This document shows, piece by piece, positions 13,953 through 25,591 of a stretch of 62,000 bases of DNA. Below the pieces are notes generated by a model. It was not told the DNA's origin. It ran no database searches and saw nothing but the letters and a program-made list of their open reading frames with translations. The stretch comes from Acanthaster planci (Eukaryota > Echinodermata > Asteroidea > Valvatida > Acanthasteridae), in the NCBI RefSeq assembly GCF_001949145.1, contig NW_019091355.1, positions 2,912,814 through 2,974,813 on the forward strand. The letters are read 5' to 3'. The first letter of the stretch is position 1, and every line of letters begins with the position of its first letter. Made by a program: the position numbers and the translations under genes.

Positions 13953-15023
13953 AAGCCTTTTCCCACTAGAATACTCATCTCCGGGATGAACTCGCGGACA
14001 GCGGAAGCACGCGGAGATTTTCCCATTATGCCGTAGCAAAAAAAGCATAGCACCTGCCAACAGAATGGACGTGACCGATGATACTTGTAAAACAATTCAT
14101 TTATTTCTTCTCCATTTGTTCATGATAAGAAGACGTAGCAGCAGAGACAATGAGAAGAGGCGAGTGATTCTTCTTAGTCAAAACTGTCAACAAACTGCCC
14201 CAATGTTGGTGAATTGAACCGTCAGCGGCAACCTTTCCTAGCACTCTTGTTGGTGACCTTTGTGCTGTTGTTTGCCCCGGGGATGAAGTGGCCGCCTCCC
14301 CCACCCATTTCACACTCCCCTTCTCACCTCGGGGATAAAAACTTCAACCCTGGTCCTGAGCAGGGTTGAATGGGCCCTGGGGAAAGAGCATTGGGGGGGG
14401 GCTTTGGGGTGGGGTTGGGAATTTCAAATGGGAAACATGGCTTATTTTCACCCTGCTTCACCCTGGGGCCAACCCCCCCCCCCCCCCNNNNNNNNNNNNN
14501 NNNNNNNNNNNNNNNNNNNNNNNNNNNNNNNNNNNNNNNNNNNNNNNNNNNNNNNNNNNNNNNNNNNNNNNNNNNNNNNNNNNNNNNNNNNNNNNNNNNN
14601 NNNNNNNNNNNNNNNNNNNNNNNNNNNNNNNNNNNNNNNNNNNNNNNNNNNNNNNNNNNNNNNNNNNNNNNNNNNNNNNNNNNNNNNNNNNNNNNNNNNN
14701 NNNNNNNNNNNNNNNNNNNNNNNNNNNNNNNNNNNNNNNNNNNNNNNNNNNNNNNNNNNNNNNNNNNNNNNNNNNNNNNNNNNNNNNNNNNNNNNNNNNN
14801 NNNNNNNNNNNNNNNNNNNNNNNNNNNNNNNNNNNNNNNNNNNNNNNNNNNNNNNNNNNNNNNNNNNNNNNNNNNNNNNNNNNNNNNNNNNNNNNNNNNN
14901 NNNNNNNNNNNNNNNNNNNNNNNNNNNGGGGTTGGGAATTTTAAAAGGGGAAAACTGGCTTATTTTCCCCCCTTCCCCCTGGCCCCCCCCCCCCCGAGAT
15001 TTAGTCTAGTGGGAAAAGGCCTT
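13953..15023. repeat. Inverted-repeat element spanning the assembly gap
   Basis: The left arm (13953-13985) contains CCTTTTCCCACTAGA and then ATCTCCGGG. The right arm (14994-15023) contains CCCGAGATTTAGTCTAGTGG and GAAAAGGCC, which is its reverse complement with a few changes. GGAAGTTGGA is also repeated in inverted order outside (13933-13942 and about 15092-15101). This may be one foldback transposon whose middle was not assembled. Confidence 0.5.
14488..14927. other. Assembly gap (440 Ns) inside a G/C-run repeat
   Basis: Both flanks carry the same sequence: GGGTTGGGAATTT, then GGCTTATTTTC, then long C runs (left 14413-14487, right 14928-14995). The gap therefore interrupts a tandem or duplicated repeat, and its stated size may not be the true one. 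Confidence 0.95.
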
Positions 15024-16489
15024 ATATGTGGGTTGTATCCCTGGGCTTGGACGCCAGTGACCATTTTGCATCCATGGGGCTCTGGATGTCCAACTTCCAA
15101 CTTTCCTAAATTGGAACAGGTGTAATTTTAGCGTGGTTTTCAAGTTTTTTTGTCTGTTGTGGGCTTGTATTGCTCTTCATCAATTTGGTTAGGTTGATAA
15201 AATGGTATTGATTCTCATTGTACTTTTTGTTATTTTGGTTGAACCGTCTAGGCTCTATGTACTTAATTTTTCTTTTTCCTTCCTCCCCTTTTTCATTTCT
15301 TAAAATGCCATTGAAAATTAAAAGCAATATTCAGGATTAAAATCAGTTTTTTCTCTGACATTGGGAGGTTTATCAGACATTTTACTGGAACTGTTGCCTG
15401 CTAATGGAAGCTTATTGGAAGCGATATGCTGGTCTGTACATGTACTCTGTACTTGTTGTAAGCAGCTGTGAGCTTGAAATCTCATTCATACCTGACACCT
15501 GGATGGAAAATGCCAAAGCCTTAAATTCTGCATCATGTGTGTACCAACATTTTTACTTCTGAAAGTAGTTTAGATTGACGTGTATTGTGTTTGCAATTTT
15601 AAACTTTTGAATACAGCGGATCATGTTCCTAGGGACTTTCTTCATGCTCAATTTAAAGGGCTTGCTAGCTTTCTCCTTTGCACGACAGGGATTACTGGCT
15701 TAAGTTACAGTAGTCGTTACTAATCAGAATCTGGAACTACATGTATGTGTGTCAATCAACAGGTGCCAAAAAACATCAGGAAGTGAAGTGTGTTACTTTA
15801 TAGGATTTACTGTCAGATGGAAAAGACCCATAATCTAATTTCCATTAAGATCACATCTTGGGCAGGTGTCTGGTTGGTGGGTGCAGTTAGAAGTAAAAAG
15901 GAAGAGGCCATATGCCTAGTCTTGTGGCGAAACCATACCAAATGATACATTTTGTGCACGTATGTGAAAGTATAGATTTCTGGGGTGGGATACCTTCAGA
16001 TTTTTTAGGATTTAAGTCTCTGCAACCTCAAATATGTGAATTTTCATCGAGTTAATCTAGCTGCTTTCTTGTAGTTTGTCCATGGTACACCCAAAAAGTG
16101 CAAGATTCATTCAATCCTAGCTGCTTGTAAATTTGTGAGGGAACACTCACCTTATAAGCTGTCAGTATTAAAACTGTTACAACTCCTCTGTTGTATGGTT
16201 CACAGATTTCTCTTTATTCCCCGTTTTACCTCTGGTAAATAAAGTGCATGTACGGTGTTGATGCGTATGTGGACCCCTATAACAATTAACATGTACAAGT
16301 TTCATGAACGTGGGGAGCCCACTTCCTAGTGTCCCATTCAGAGTTTTAGTGTACTCTAGGAAAAAGCAAAGACGTGTTTGTACAAAACTATAAAACCAAA
16401 CAAACTTTAGCATGTAACCTCTGGCTTTTTGTTATTTGCAGTGAGAATATTTCGTCATGTGCCTTGCAGAAGGGCATAAGCGCTTAGGC

Positions 16490-16541
16490 CCTTTTGCCGG
16501 GAAGCATGATCACTGCAAAAAGAACTTTTCCCGGCAAAAGG
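16490..16541. repeat. Perfect 14-bp inverted repeat (hairpin)
   Basis: CCTTTTGCCGGGAA at 16490-16503 and TTCCCGGCAAAAGG at 16528-16541 are exact inverse copies, separated by 24 bases. It could be a relic element or a paired binding site. Confidence 0.7.
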
Positions 16542-19500
16542 ACGAAAGTATGCAGCGATTTTATTTCAATGAAATATGAAGATTTCTTAACCTAACCCTA
16601 GATCTAGCTCTATGACCTAACAACCCGGCCATTCACTGTACCACGCTAATTCCATAGCAGATACAAGTAATTTTGTCCATATCCTTAAGTCTTTGAGGCA
16701 TCCTAATGACTGATTTTGCCATAACTGTGTTCTAGTCTGATCACTCAAATGTATTATTCCTCAGTTGCAACCTAAGTCTGACTCACCGAGTCACAAAAAA
16801 TGTGATGGTAAAAGGATCAAGCCACGAGTGACAAGTTGTGGTAAGCATGACCAAAACAACACAAGGATTGTGTGGACAAAAATTTTTCATCATGGCCATC
16901 CTCAGCTTACATGTAGGTGTCAAAGAGATATAGAAGAGCGTACTCCGTTGGACTGGGGGGTATTTCGGAATTGCAAAGCCACCTCAAACCTTTAAATTCC
17001 AAAGTCCGACTTGACCCTTGCAAAGATGTACTTAACCCGTATGAAAAAAATCACACAAGGGTGGCAGTCAGGCAGAAAAAGAAACCCGTTGTTTCAGAGA
17101 AAAGCCCTGATGAAGAAATGAAACCATCGAGTGTAACCTAGTAGTCCCTTGTGCTGACTCAGTGTCAGAAGGTCTTGGCAAGAACATTTATCCAGTGTGT
17201 CTAATTGGTAATTGGACCTTCTGCAGAACTGTAGAATTGTTTATGTTATTGAGGTGAAAGGTATTATTTATTTCAGATGTTTGGAAGGGCATAGTTTTCA
17301 GTTTGGTATTTATTTGAGATTTGTCCTAGGTATGTGGTGGTCTTGTACATGTAAGAACACGATAATCACCCGAATAGAAAAAATTCTGTGATTTATACTC
17401 TGAAAGAGTAGATTTTGATAATAATGGAAACCACATGTACTGATATACATGTAGTACATGCATGTGCATAGCTTCTTTATTCAAATGACTCTCTGTATAT
17501 GTACACTGTTGACTTAATTTAAAATTTTGACCAATATACATGTGCCTTCAAAAACAGTATATTTCTGCAACAAAATCCCGTCGGAAGGGGGGCCATGTCA
17601 TTGCAAGAAAATACCAGTGTGAAGTGGTTAAATGCCACAAACAAATACCTGTCATTGCCTGTGTATTCACTAGATTCTGTGGCAATCCATCAACAGGCAT
17701 GAAAACCTACAGACCTGTGCCTTTTTTGAAAATGTTCTTGAGAATGCTTACAATAAGAGCTCATTACTTGCTAATAGATTTGTGTTTGCTCTATGTGGCG
17801 TTGTGCACGGTAAGCCTTCTCTAATCCCCCCACTACCACCACCACCACTCCCCCAAAATTCTGAATGTAAGAAAGATGTGAACCCCATTTACACTGGAGA
17901 GTTCATGAAAAATTTGGGCCTCCCTCACTCATGACAGCAAAGTTCTCACAACCAGGTGGATTTCAGTGTGATAAAAAGGGATGCACAAAAAAATCTCTTC
18001 CTTGAAGCAGGGATGAGATTTGCAGGCCATAATCAACTCTGTCCTCATCCCTAATGTTGTAAGTGAGCATCTGAGGTCAGATCAAAACAATACACCATGA
18101 GTCATGCTTTATTTACCCCAGTCATTAGCAGAATGACCCCCTTTGGGAACTTTTCAACAAGAACATCCTTCTTGCTCCCTAAATGGAGAGTCAGTAATGT
18201 GACAGCCAGACTTAATAATGGTGGGCAAACAGCTATAGGAGGTCCACATTTAGCCCCTCTGGGTCTGCACTGTATTGCACCCCAAATCAGGGATCATGTA
18301 GTAATTTCCTGCTGGCAGGGATCCCAGGTCTGGTCAGGTCTAATTTACAGCTTGAGGGGACAAGCTAATGGGACAGGTGGGGCTGCCCATAGCTGGTGAA
18401 GAGATATACATGTACCTGTCACATGTGAAGGGTGTGGTATGAAATGGCTGAAGTTTTTTTTTTTTTCAATTAAGAGGCTAATGATTAATCTTTTAAATAA
18501 TAGTCTTGTTTGTAATGCCTGTTGGGGATGAGCTGAAGGTTTAAGATGCCATGCTACATTACCAATACCTACTGGATAGTTACTGAGCTTCTTGCTTATC
18601 TGTTACATGAGTAAGTAAAATCATTTATGTATAATACTCATTCAAATTTAAGACAGGCATGGTAAATTGTATTGGTTAACATGAACTTGTTTTCACTTGT
18701 TAACAAACACTCATGGTTGCAAAAGAAAACTTCCTGATTGACATTTGTTTTAGAATGAATCCAGTGCCATATCTCACTTTAGTCATGGATGTGTCTTTCC
18801 TCCATGCTTTAGTTCAGGATGACGATCTTTTTAAGCTGTCCAGGTTTTGGACCAAAAGCTGTTGTGCAGTATATTTTACATGTAGAGCAAGCTACATGTG
18901 TACATGTATGTACATTTAGAGGCTTGTTAGATGTCACATGTCTACACTTCGAGCCTGATCAAACTCAGTCTTGTGAGATGGAATTGGGAGGTGATGACAA
19001 ATAGTCAGAAGGATATGAACTGTTGTGCAGCCTGTGCGGACTTTGTACATGGAAGGTCCCACTTGGTTTTTATAGTTTTTTTCATCATAAAGACCCCACA
19101 CTCTCCTACTCCTTGGCATACTTCAGACAAACTTCCAACAAGGAGTGGAGATTGACCATAGATTGATTGCACAACTTGTGCTGACAACTGCTGGACAGGT
19201 GTGAGTCCAGTGAGGTTCAGCCATGGTTCAGCCTCTGTGTCCTTTCTATGTGGTTCAACAGGACACTGTGGTCACTTCTTTGTTTTCCAAATCACCATGT
19301 TTACAAGATTGGAAATTGCTGATGAATGATTAAAATTTGTTGAGTGTGTCAAATGTTACTACATGTTTTCCCCAACACCTCCATGGAGGTCTGTCACTGT
19401 GTGATTAACCAGCACAAGGTCAGGCCTTGCCATTTGGAATTTGCTCAGGCCAAGAATGAAAAGTGTCTGAGGGACATGTCCACATCAACGCTACAGAGTT

Positions 19501-22500
19501 GGACCAGGAGTTTCATGTCTGTCAAGTTGCTTACACAGAGCATGGAGGACGAGCACAAAGGCCTTGTGTTGTAGGAAGCCACAGAGTGTGCAAATCCTGC
19601 ATTCCATAGGTCATCATCATGTGCATGGACCTGGATACCAGTGGAGAATGAACATTGTTACTGCGTGCTGGATTTGGTTCTTTTTCCTTTTGTTGTTGAG
19701 TGTCCAAAACTGAAAAAGATTGAGAAGGGAAAGTCATTGTGGCTTTCATTTTCTTCTGGGCGTCGAGTAAACATTGACCCAACCTTGCCAATAGTGGCTT
19801 CATTTCATCAGACTTGGCTTATCTGATGGATTTGTTCATTAATTAACGGATATGTATCTGTACTCATGGTACTAATGAACTTGTACAATTGTTCATGTAA
19901 ATGAATAGCAAAGATTTTAAGAAAATGTTAAGGTAAGTTGGATAATTTGTCACTGTGTATTCCATATGACCCATGTACATGTGCATGTTTTTCTTCTTTG
20001 CCCAAGCTTGCCAAGCTCGGTGCTCTTTACTGTGCAGTGCTGTACCTAGACAAAGTCTTGGCTTTGAAAGCTTACTGTTTGAACATATGTTAGAAGAAAT
20101 GCTGCCACTCAATATAGCTTTGTGATGCAGTCACAACAGTGTCAGCTATGACTTAACTCCCCAACCAGGACCTGAGTTTGCTCCACAGATCTCTTTCATC
20201 TATACTTGAAAAGCAGTTGGGAGGTCAGGAGGCAAACATTTGTCTGCTCCAGCTCGATACACTTAATATTGGTTACCACCAAATGGTCTGCATTTAGGGT
20301 TCAAATTGTCTTGGAGAGGCAACGGCATGCATCCCACATGCACTTTTCGTAATGTGGGAATGTACGGAATACAGCTCCCCACAGGGGATCACGTAATTTT
20401 GCTTGCTTGTGACTTCATCTCATTTTTTTTCTCCTTACAATCTCCCATCATGTCTTCTTCAAACCACCCATCAGAATGCATACTTGGCATTCCGGTTATT
20501 TGCTGGCCTGGGTGTGATGGTCTTTACATGAAATCATGATCTATTTTTCTTGAAGAATCACGTACATGTTCCTACCAGATGTGTCCTGTCAAATGAGATT
20601 TGTGTTATTGATTGTTCTATCTCTGTTCCTGCGCAACAGGATTAGTATATCATTTTTATATTACCCCCCATTCCTGTCTGCAAAAATTGGAAAGATGTAA
20701 TCCAGTAGGTATCCTTGCAACTAATAAAATGTCTGAAATTTTTGATTCATTTGATGTTTCACATTTACTTGCAGAGGTTTTATGACAAAGTCTATCGGGG
20801 AGGAGGTTAAAATGCAGATCTTCAGTGGTCTTCAGTCTCAAATTTTATTTGTAATGAGCTGCCTAATTTGATATCTGCATGAGTTCTTTGCAGCATGTTT
20901 TGTCCACGCTTAAACCAATAATTTCAATATGTAGGAAATTTGTCTTGTCTCTGTAGTTTTCCCTTAAAAGATTACAAAAAGCAAAACAGAACATCATTTT
21001 TTCCCACGGTGAGGTAGTGCTTGTAAACAATTAGGTGTGAAAGTGAGGCTCAGACATGAGCTAATCGTAGAGTCAAGTGTGTGTTAAGGCAAAGAAAACA
21101 TTGTTGACAAAGCGCAAGTCGACTGTCAAATAAAAGCACTGAATGAGTGAATGTTAGCTTTGTGTATAGGCCTCAGGGTAGCTATTACCAATGCAGTTTA
21201 ATGCCTGCGATGAAAATATGTGCTGGAAAGAAGAAAATTCGTTAGACTTGAGGGTTTGCTTTGTAAATTTGCTTCTACAACTAACCAGGTTGAGTAGACA
21301 TTAGAGATGCACTCTGTCTCCTGATGGACACTTCCAAACTTGTTTTGTGGTTCAGCTGAGAGAAATAGTAACGGCTTTACTTGAATGAGACGTTCGACTC
21401 TAAATACACTGCAAAATGCTATGTGTAAACAAATTTAATTGCATGTACACAATGACCTGGAAGTTTTGTATTTCAGTGTCAAGAAATCTGTGTTACTTTT
21501 TTGAGCAATTGGAGCTCAAAGGGACTTTCCAAGTGTGCCCGGGGCCCCATTTGAAGACCCTTCCTGTGTTGAGCTCCCCTTGTCATCCCCCCTACTTTGG
21601 CTGCTTTGTGGATAGGAAATGGGGATTTGTTCAGCGGAATTGGCCAGAGCCAAAAGTGTGCAGGCTTAAAATCTAACCATGCTGGCCATACTATGTAAAG
21701 CTAGAAGCTCACTGAAACCAAAGGTGTACATGTACATGTGTACGGATATTGTTGAACAAAATACGAGCAGCAGACAAAATTTTTGTCTTACACTACAGAA
21801 CTGAAATCTTGACCTTTTGCTGGCAAGGCCATTGTCTCTTTGATACTAAATGATACCTGTTTCTAGATTTTTCCTCTGTTTTGCCCTTTTTCTTCTTTTT
21901 AAAATAAAACCTACAGTGAAAAGATTTAGTCAGTCTTTTTCTCTGAGGTCAAAGTTGATACATTTATTTCAAATAGCGCATATGTACTGTAGTTTGTAGT
22001 TCTTACATTTGAGTAACTGATGACAAAGCTGCTGGCTTCTGAAACTATGCATTTTTATGATTAGTGGTTTCAAAGCCTTAACGGGTAAGCTCTGGTAAAA
22101 AAAAAAAAAACCACAGGGCTTTATTCTGAATTCAGGATGCAATCAAATTTATGAGTCAGAATCACTCATACATGTATATGTACACACCATAGGTATACTG
22201 CCTGACCTCTGACACAGTCTGGTGTTGGAAGAAATTTGAAAATTTGTTTTCAGTTACTGCACTTCTTGTGGCAAGTTTCCTACAAGTTTTTTTTTTACTT
22301 TTTCATCTGAGCTGAGTGCAAGGACAAAACCTCACTGTCTGTGAACTAAAGTGCAGTGCATAGAAGTAGTCTGGAAGTTTGCATAGATTTCACTGAAACA
22401 ATGTATGTACATTGTACTTGTACTTGTGTAGGATGTAATTTCACTTCCCGGGATTGATAGAGCATGCCTTGCCATGTTGGCTGCTTCCTTGTTCATGTTG

Positions 22501-22514
22501 TTTAATTTGCCCAG

Positions 22515-22595
22515 ACAGAGCAAGGCAAGTGGTTAGGCCCTATGTACCACTCAAGGATACAACACAAGGGTTGCAACTGGATTCAAACTACTAAC
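22515..22595 (+). repeat. tRNA-like SINE remnant
   Basis: An A-box-like GGCAAGTGGTTAGGCCC is followed about 45 bases later by a B-box-like GGTTGCAACTGGATTCAAAC. This resembles a degraded Leu/Ser-type tRNA head of a SINE. There is no intact cloverleaf, so it is not a functional tRNA. Confidence 0.35.
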
Positions 22596-24952
22596 TAATT
22601 TAATCTGCGCCAAGAGGAACGAAAGAGGGCGTGTTTTTTTTGCGGTACTCACCACATAGGCACACCATCAAGGGTGCAAGTATATGCATGTTTGACGTGG
22701 ATCACCCTGAGTACTCGTAACTAATTTATTCCGGCACGTATGGTCTTTGCTACATGCAGAACGCGTGCAAGAACCCGCTTGTAACCACCTGTCTTTCTTT
22801 TTGCCAATTGGGGTAGCACTTCAGCTCGGGACAGATATCATGAGTCACTTTTGCCCAGTGCAGTTGGTGTGGTTAACAGAATGGGCATTTTGAAAACTTC
22901 ATTGGCAATTGGTTATTGCAAAAGTTGGGACAGAGGCATCAAGGGGTCTAGTTATGCTGTTAATGTAATGTTATCAGTCTTTGCTGAGACATCAACGACA
23001 CGTAGACTTGTGTGTTGCTGCTTGTTGCAGTAAAGTAATTTTTACATAGCCAGACAGAAGGTGTTGATCAGATTTTTTAAAAGTTGTGAAATGCCGTGTG
23101 AAAAAAAGCTTGAAGCCAAATTTTAAATATTAGATAATTTTGTTTTGTTTTTGGCTAAGAAAGCTTTTAAAGGGATTAGTACAATCAATGTGGATAGTTT
23201 TCGTGATCATGGAGACAAACATTTGGAAAGATAGTGTAAAGGAGCGATAGTTAACGTTCTTAAGGTGGCGTGGCTGTCTTGTAGTGTCACTTAGTTGTTG
23301 CTGAGTCGTCTTGCCCTCTGTTAATTGGCCTTGTGCTCCTTGGTACCAGGGTAGCCCAGATGAGTCGCTCCCTCTCTGGAGGAAGTGAATTAGCGATCTT
23401 GTGCAGATCTGTTTTCTAAGCTGTCTCTGACACATCAAAATATCAATTACTGTCGGCAGTTTGAGACTGAGTTGACATGTTAATAATGCGGAACATGCCT
23501 CGAAATATCCTTTATTTTTAGTTCCTTCTTCATTTTGTGCTACCCTTGATGGCCCAGATAATGTGAGTAATTCTTTTCCTTGATGAATTTAAGATTTTTT
23601 CATAAAGAAATAAATATTACTCCATTTGCAGCCTGCTTTGGGATTTTTCCTCAGAACTTAGTAGATTCTGATCAAATTGGTGCTCATCATCAAAATTACT
23701 TCCTCTTATTTGACAAAGCACGAAGTTTGCATTTTTCAATTGAGTTGCGCACGCCACTTATAAATGTTCTTGTTCTTTGTGACTGAGGCAAAAACTCAAG
23801 TCGCCAAATTTGGGATTCATTGCCATTCAGTGGACTTTTCTTTTATTAAGGGCCTCGGGCAGAAGACACCGGGGGTGCAGGCTACCAGTTACATCATGTA
23901 CGTATTACTGCAAAGGTTGGTGCATTCTTTGAGCATTGGCCATTTCTTGTAGGCCTTCTCAAGGAAATGTTCACATGGCAAAAGTTGCTTGCAATGAGCA
24001 GAAAGACCCTTTTAAGGTATCATTTAATATTAACTAGCTATGACTGGTCCTCAGCCAGGTCTTGCTGAACATTTAAATCAAATGCAGTATTTAGTTCTGT
24101 TCATGCGGACCCAGATGTCAGACGATTACTTTGATCCAGTTTCAACCCCCTTATTCAAATAGAACTATTGATCCCTTATAATCCCCAGCCCTCAGTGAAG
24201 TTCTTTATCTTTATCAAAATATGATATGGTCTCTTGTTGGATTTTATTACATGTACATGTATGTGAGATTTTAAGGCACTGCTTTTTTCTGTTTTTAGTG
24301 AGGAGGCAATATTGCCTTGTTCGCACATGTCTTATGTTCACATTAAGTGCAAGGCTTATTTTAAGGACCCTTATTTTTAGACTTTGTCTAGACACATTTT
24401 CCAAGATACATGGCTGAGAGTGTGGTACACTTTCAGCCATCTTTGTGGTAAAGTGGATCGGAAAGGTGATTAGCCAAAGTTAGCTCTAGCCATGTTTCTA
24501 GAAATAAGTGAATGACTCAAACCGTCCAAAGTGGCATTGTGTTTCGTTTCTTTATGCTAAATGATTTTTGATCTTGAAAAATGTGAACTTTTTATATGTA
24601 TGTTTAGGTTTGGACTGACAGTTGGGTCAAACAAGTCAGCAAGAATGTATTTCTGTTCTAAGTCTTGGCGAATTAGATCAGATTGCATTAGATTGCAATC
24701 AGTAAGTTAATATTTGATTCAGCTGTATCACATTTACTAGATTAGGTTGGATTATGATTAGTGTGAATGAGATTGGATCAGACACTGAAGATTGTACTTC
24801 ATAGATCTGATGGTCATTATTGACCATGACATTAATATTGTAATAACCGCTTTGGCTAATGAAACAGTTAGCACATTACCGGTACTGAGCCATATTTATT
24901 AGAAGAGGTTATGCCAATTTTGAGGGTGAAAATAAGATTGCATTTTTCTAAG

Positions 24953-25020
24953 AGTGTGGTCAAGTGCTAAAGATATCTGCACCAATAAGGAAAAGGTTGT
25001 AGATTTGAGTCCTACCTGAG
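24953..25020 (+). repeat. tRNA-like SINE remnant
   Basis: TGTGGTCAAGTGCTAAAG (A-box-like) and GGTTGTAGATTTGAGTCC (B-box-like) are spaced as in a tRNA. Its B-box region resembles that of the remnant at 22515-22595, so both may belong to one SINE family. Confidence 0.4.
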
Positions 25021-25401
25021 TGAGCTTGTGATCTGAGACACCCAGAGAAAGCACTGAGTTTTTAGAGCTTTTCAAGTTACATTGGTGACAGGGCAGACCC
25101 AATTTTAAAACCTAGATTCTCTCAACAGAATCTTTCATTTGGTCAGGAGAAGTGAGCACACACTCTACAGCTTCATTTGACAGCTGCATGTGTATCTTTG
25201 TACATCTCTTCATCATCGTTGCATTGGTCTACACTAATACCTGGTTGTCATCTGGCAGGGAGCAGGACTATCACACCTTAGCACAGAAATATTTACGTGA
25301 ATGTCACTGACCCGTCTTCAGTTTCATCTCTTTCTTTTTTCACTCTGTTTTCTCCCATGGTCCATCATGTTTCTCTGGTATTGCCCCACTTAACTTGACA
25401 G

Positions 25402-25591
25402 AGATGAAGTGGAAATCAGCAGAGCCTCTTATAATTACATGAGGTACCTTTGGAGATTTATGATGGCCATGTTTATTTTTTTCGTTCCGGTGGTCCTCAT
25501 GGCAGTGATGTTGCACCTGTATTTCAACACCCGAGACAGATGGGAGACCACAGCCAGGATGCCCCTGCTGCACAGATATGACGCAGATTGA
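25402..25591 (+). CDS. Probable 3'-terminal coding exon with a transmembrane helix, gene unknown
   Basis: A pyrimidine-rich tract and the acceptor CTTAACTTGACAG precede 25402. The frame (one base completing a split codon, then GAT GAA GTG) is open for 62 codons to TGA at 25589-25591. It encodes DEVEISRASYNYMRYLWRF, a hydrophobic segment (MMAMFIFFVPVVLMAVMLHL) and a hydrophilic tail ending LLHRYDAD. The pattern fits a single membrane helix near a C-terminus. I do not recognise the family and found no convincing upstream exons. A start at the internal Met would make a 51-residue protein. The antisense frame is also open, so this could be chance. Confidence 0.42.

Larger units (their letters stand above)
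15024..25401. other. Mostly gene-free sequence
   Basis: It contains the hairpin at 16490, the tRNA-like remnants at 22515 and 24953, and a lower-AT patch at 18097-18400. No coding exon was supported. It may be intron or 5' flank of the gene ending at 25591. Confidence 0.5.

Noticed and set aside
14366-15125. Long apparent frames of 190-250 codons
   Set aside because: They exist only because the 440 Ns contain no stop codons.
16588-16612. TTAACCTAACCCTAGATC, telomere-like
   Set aside because: Not an array; only about two imperfect units.
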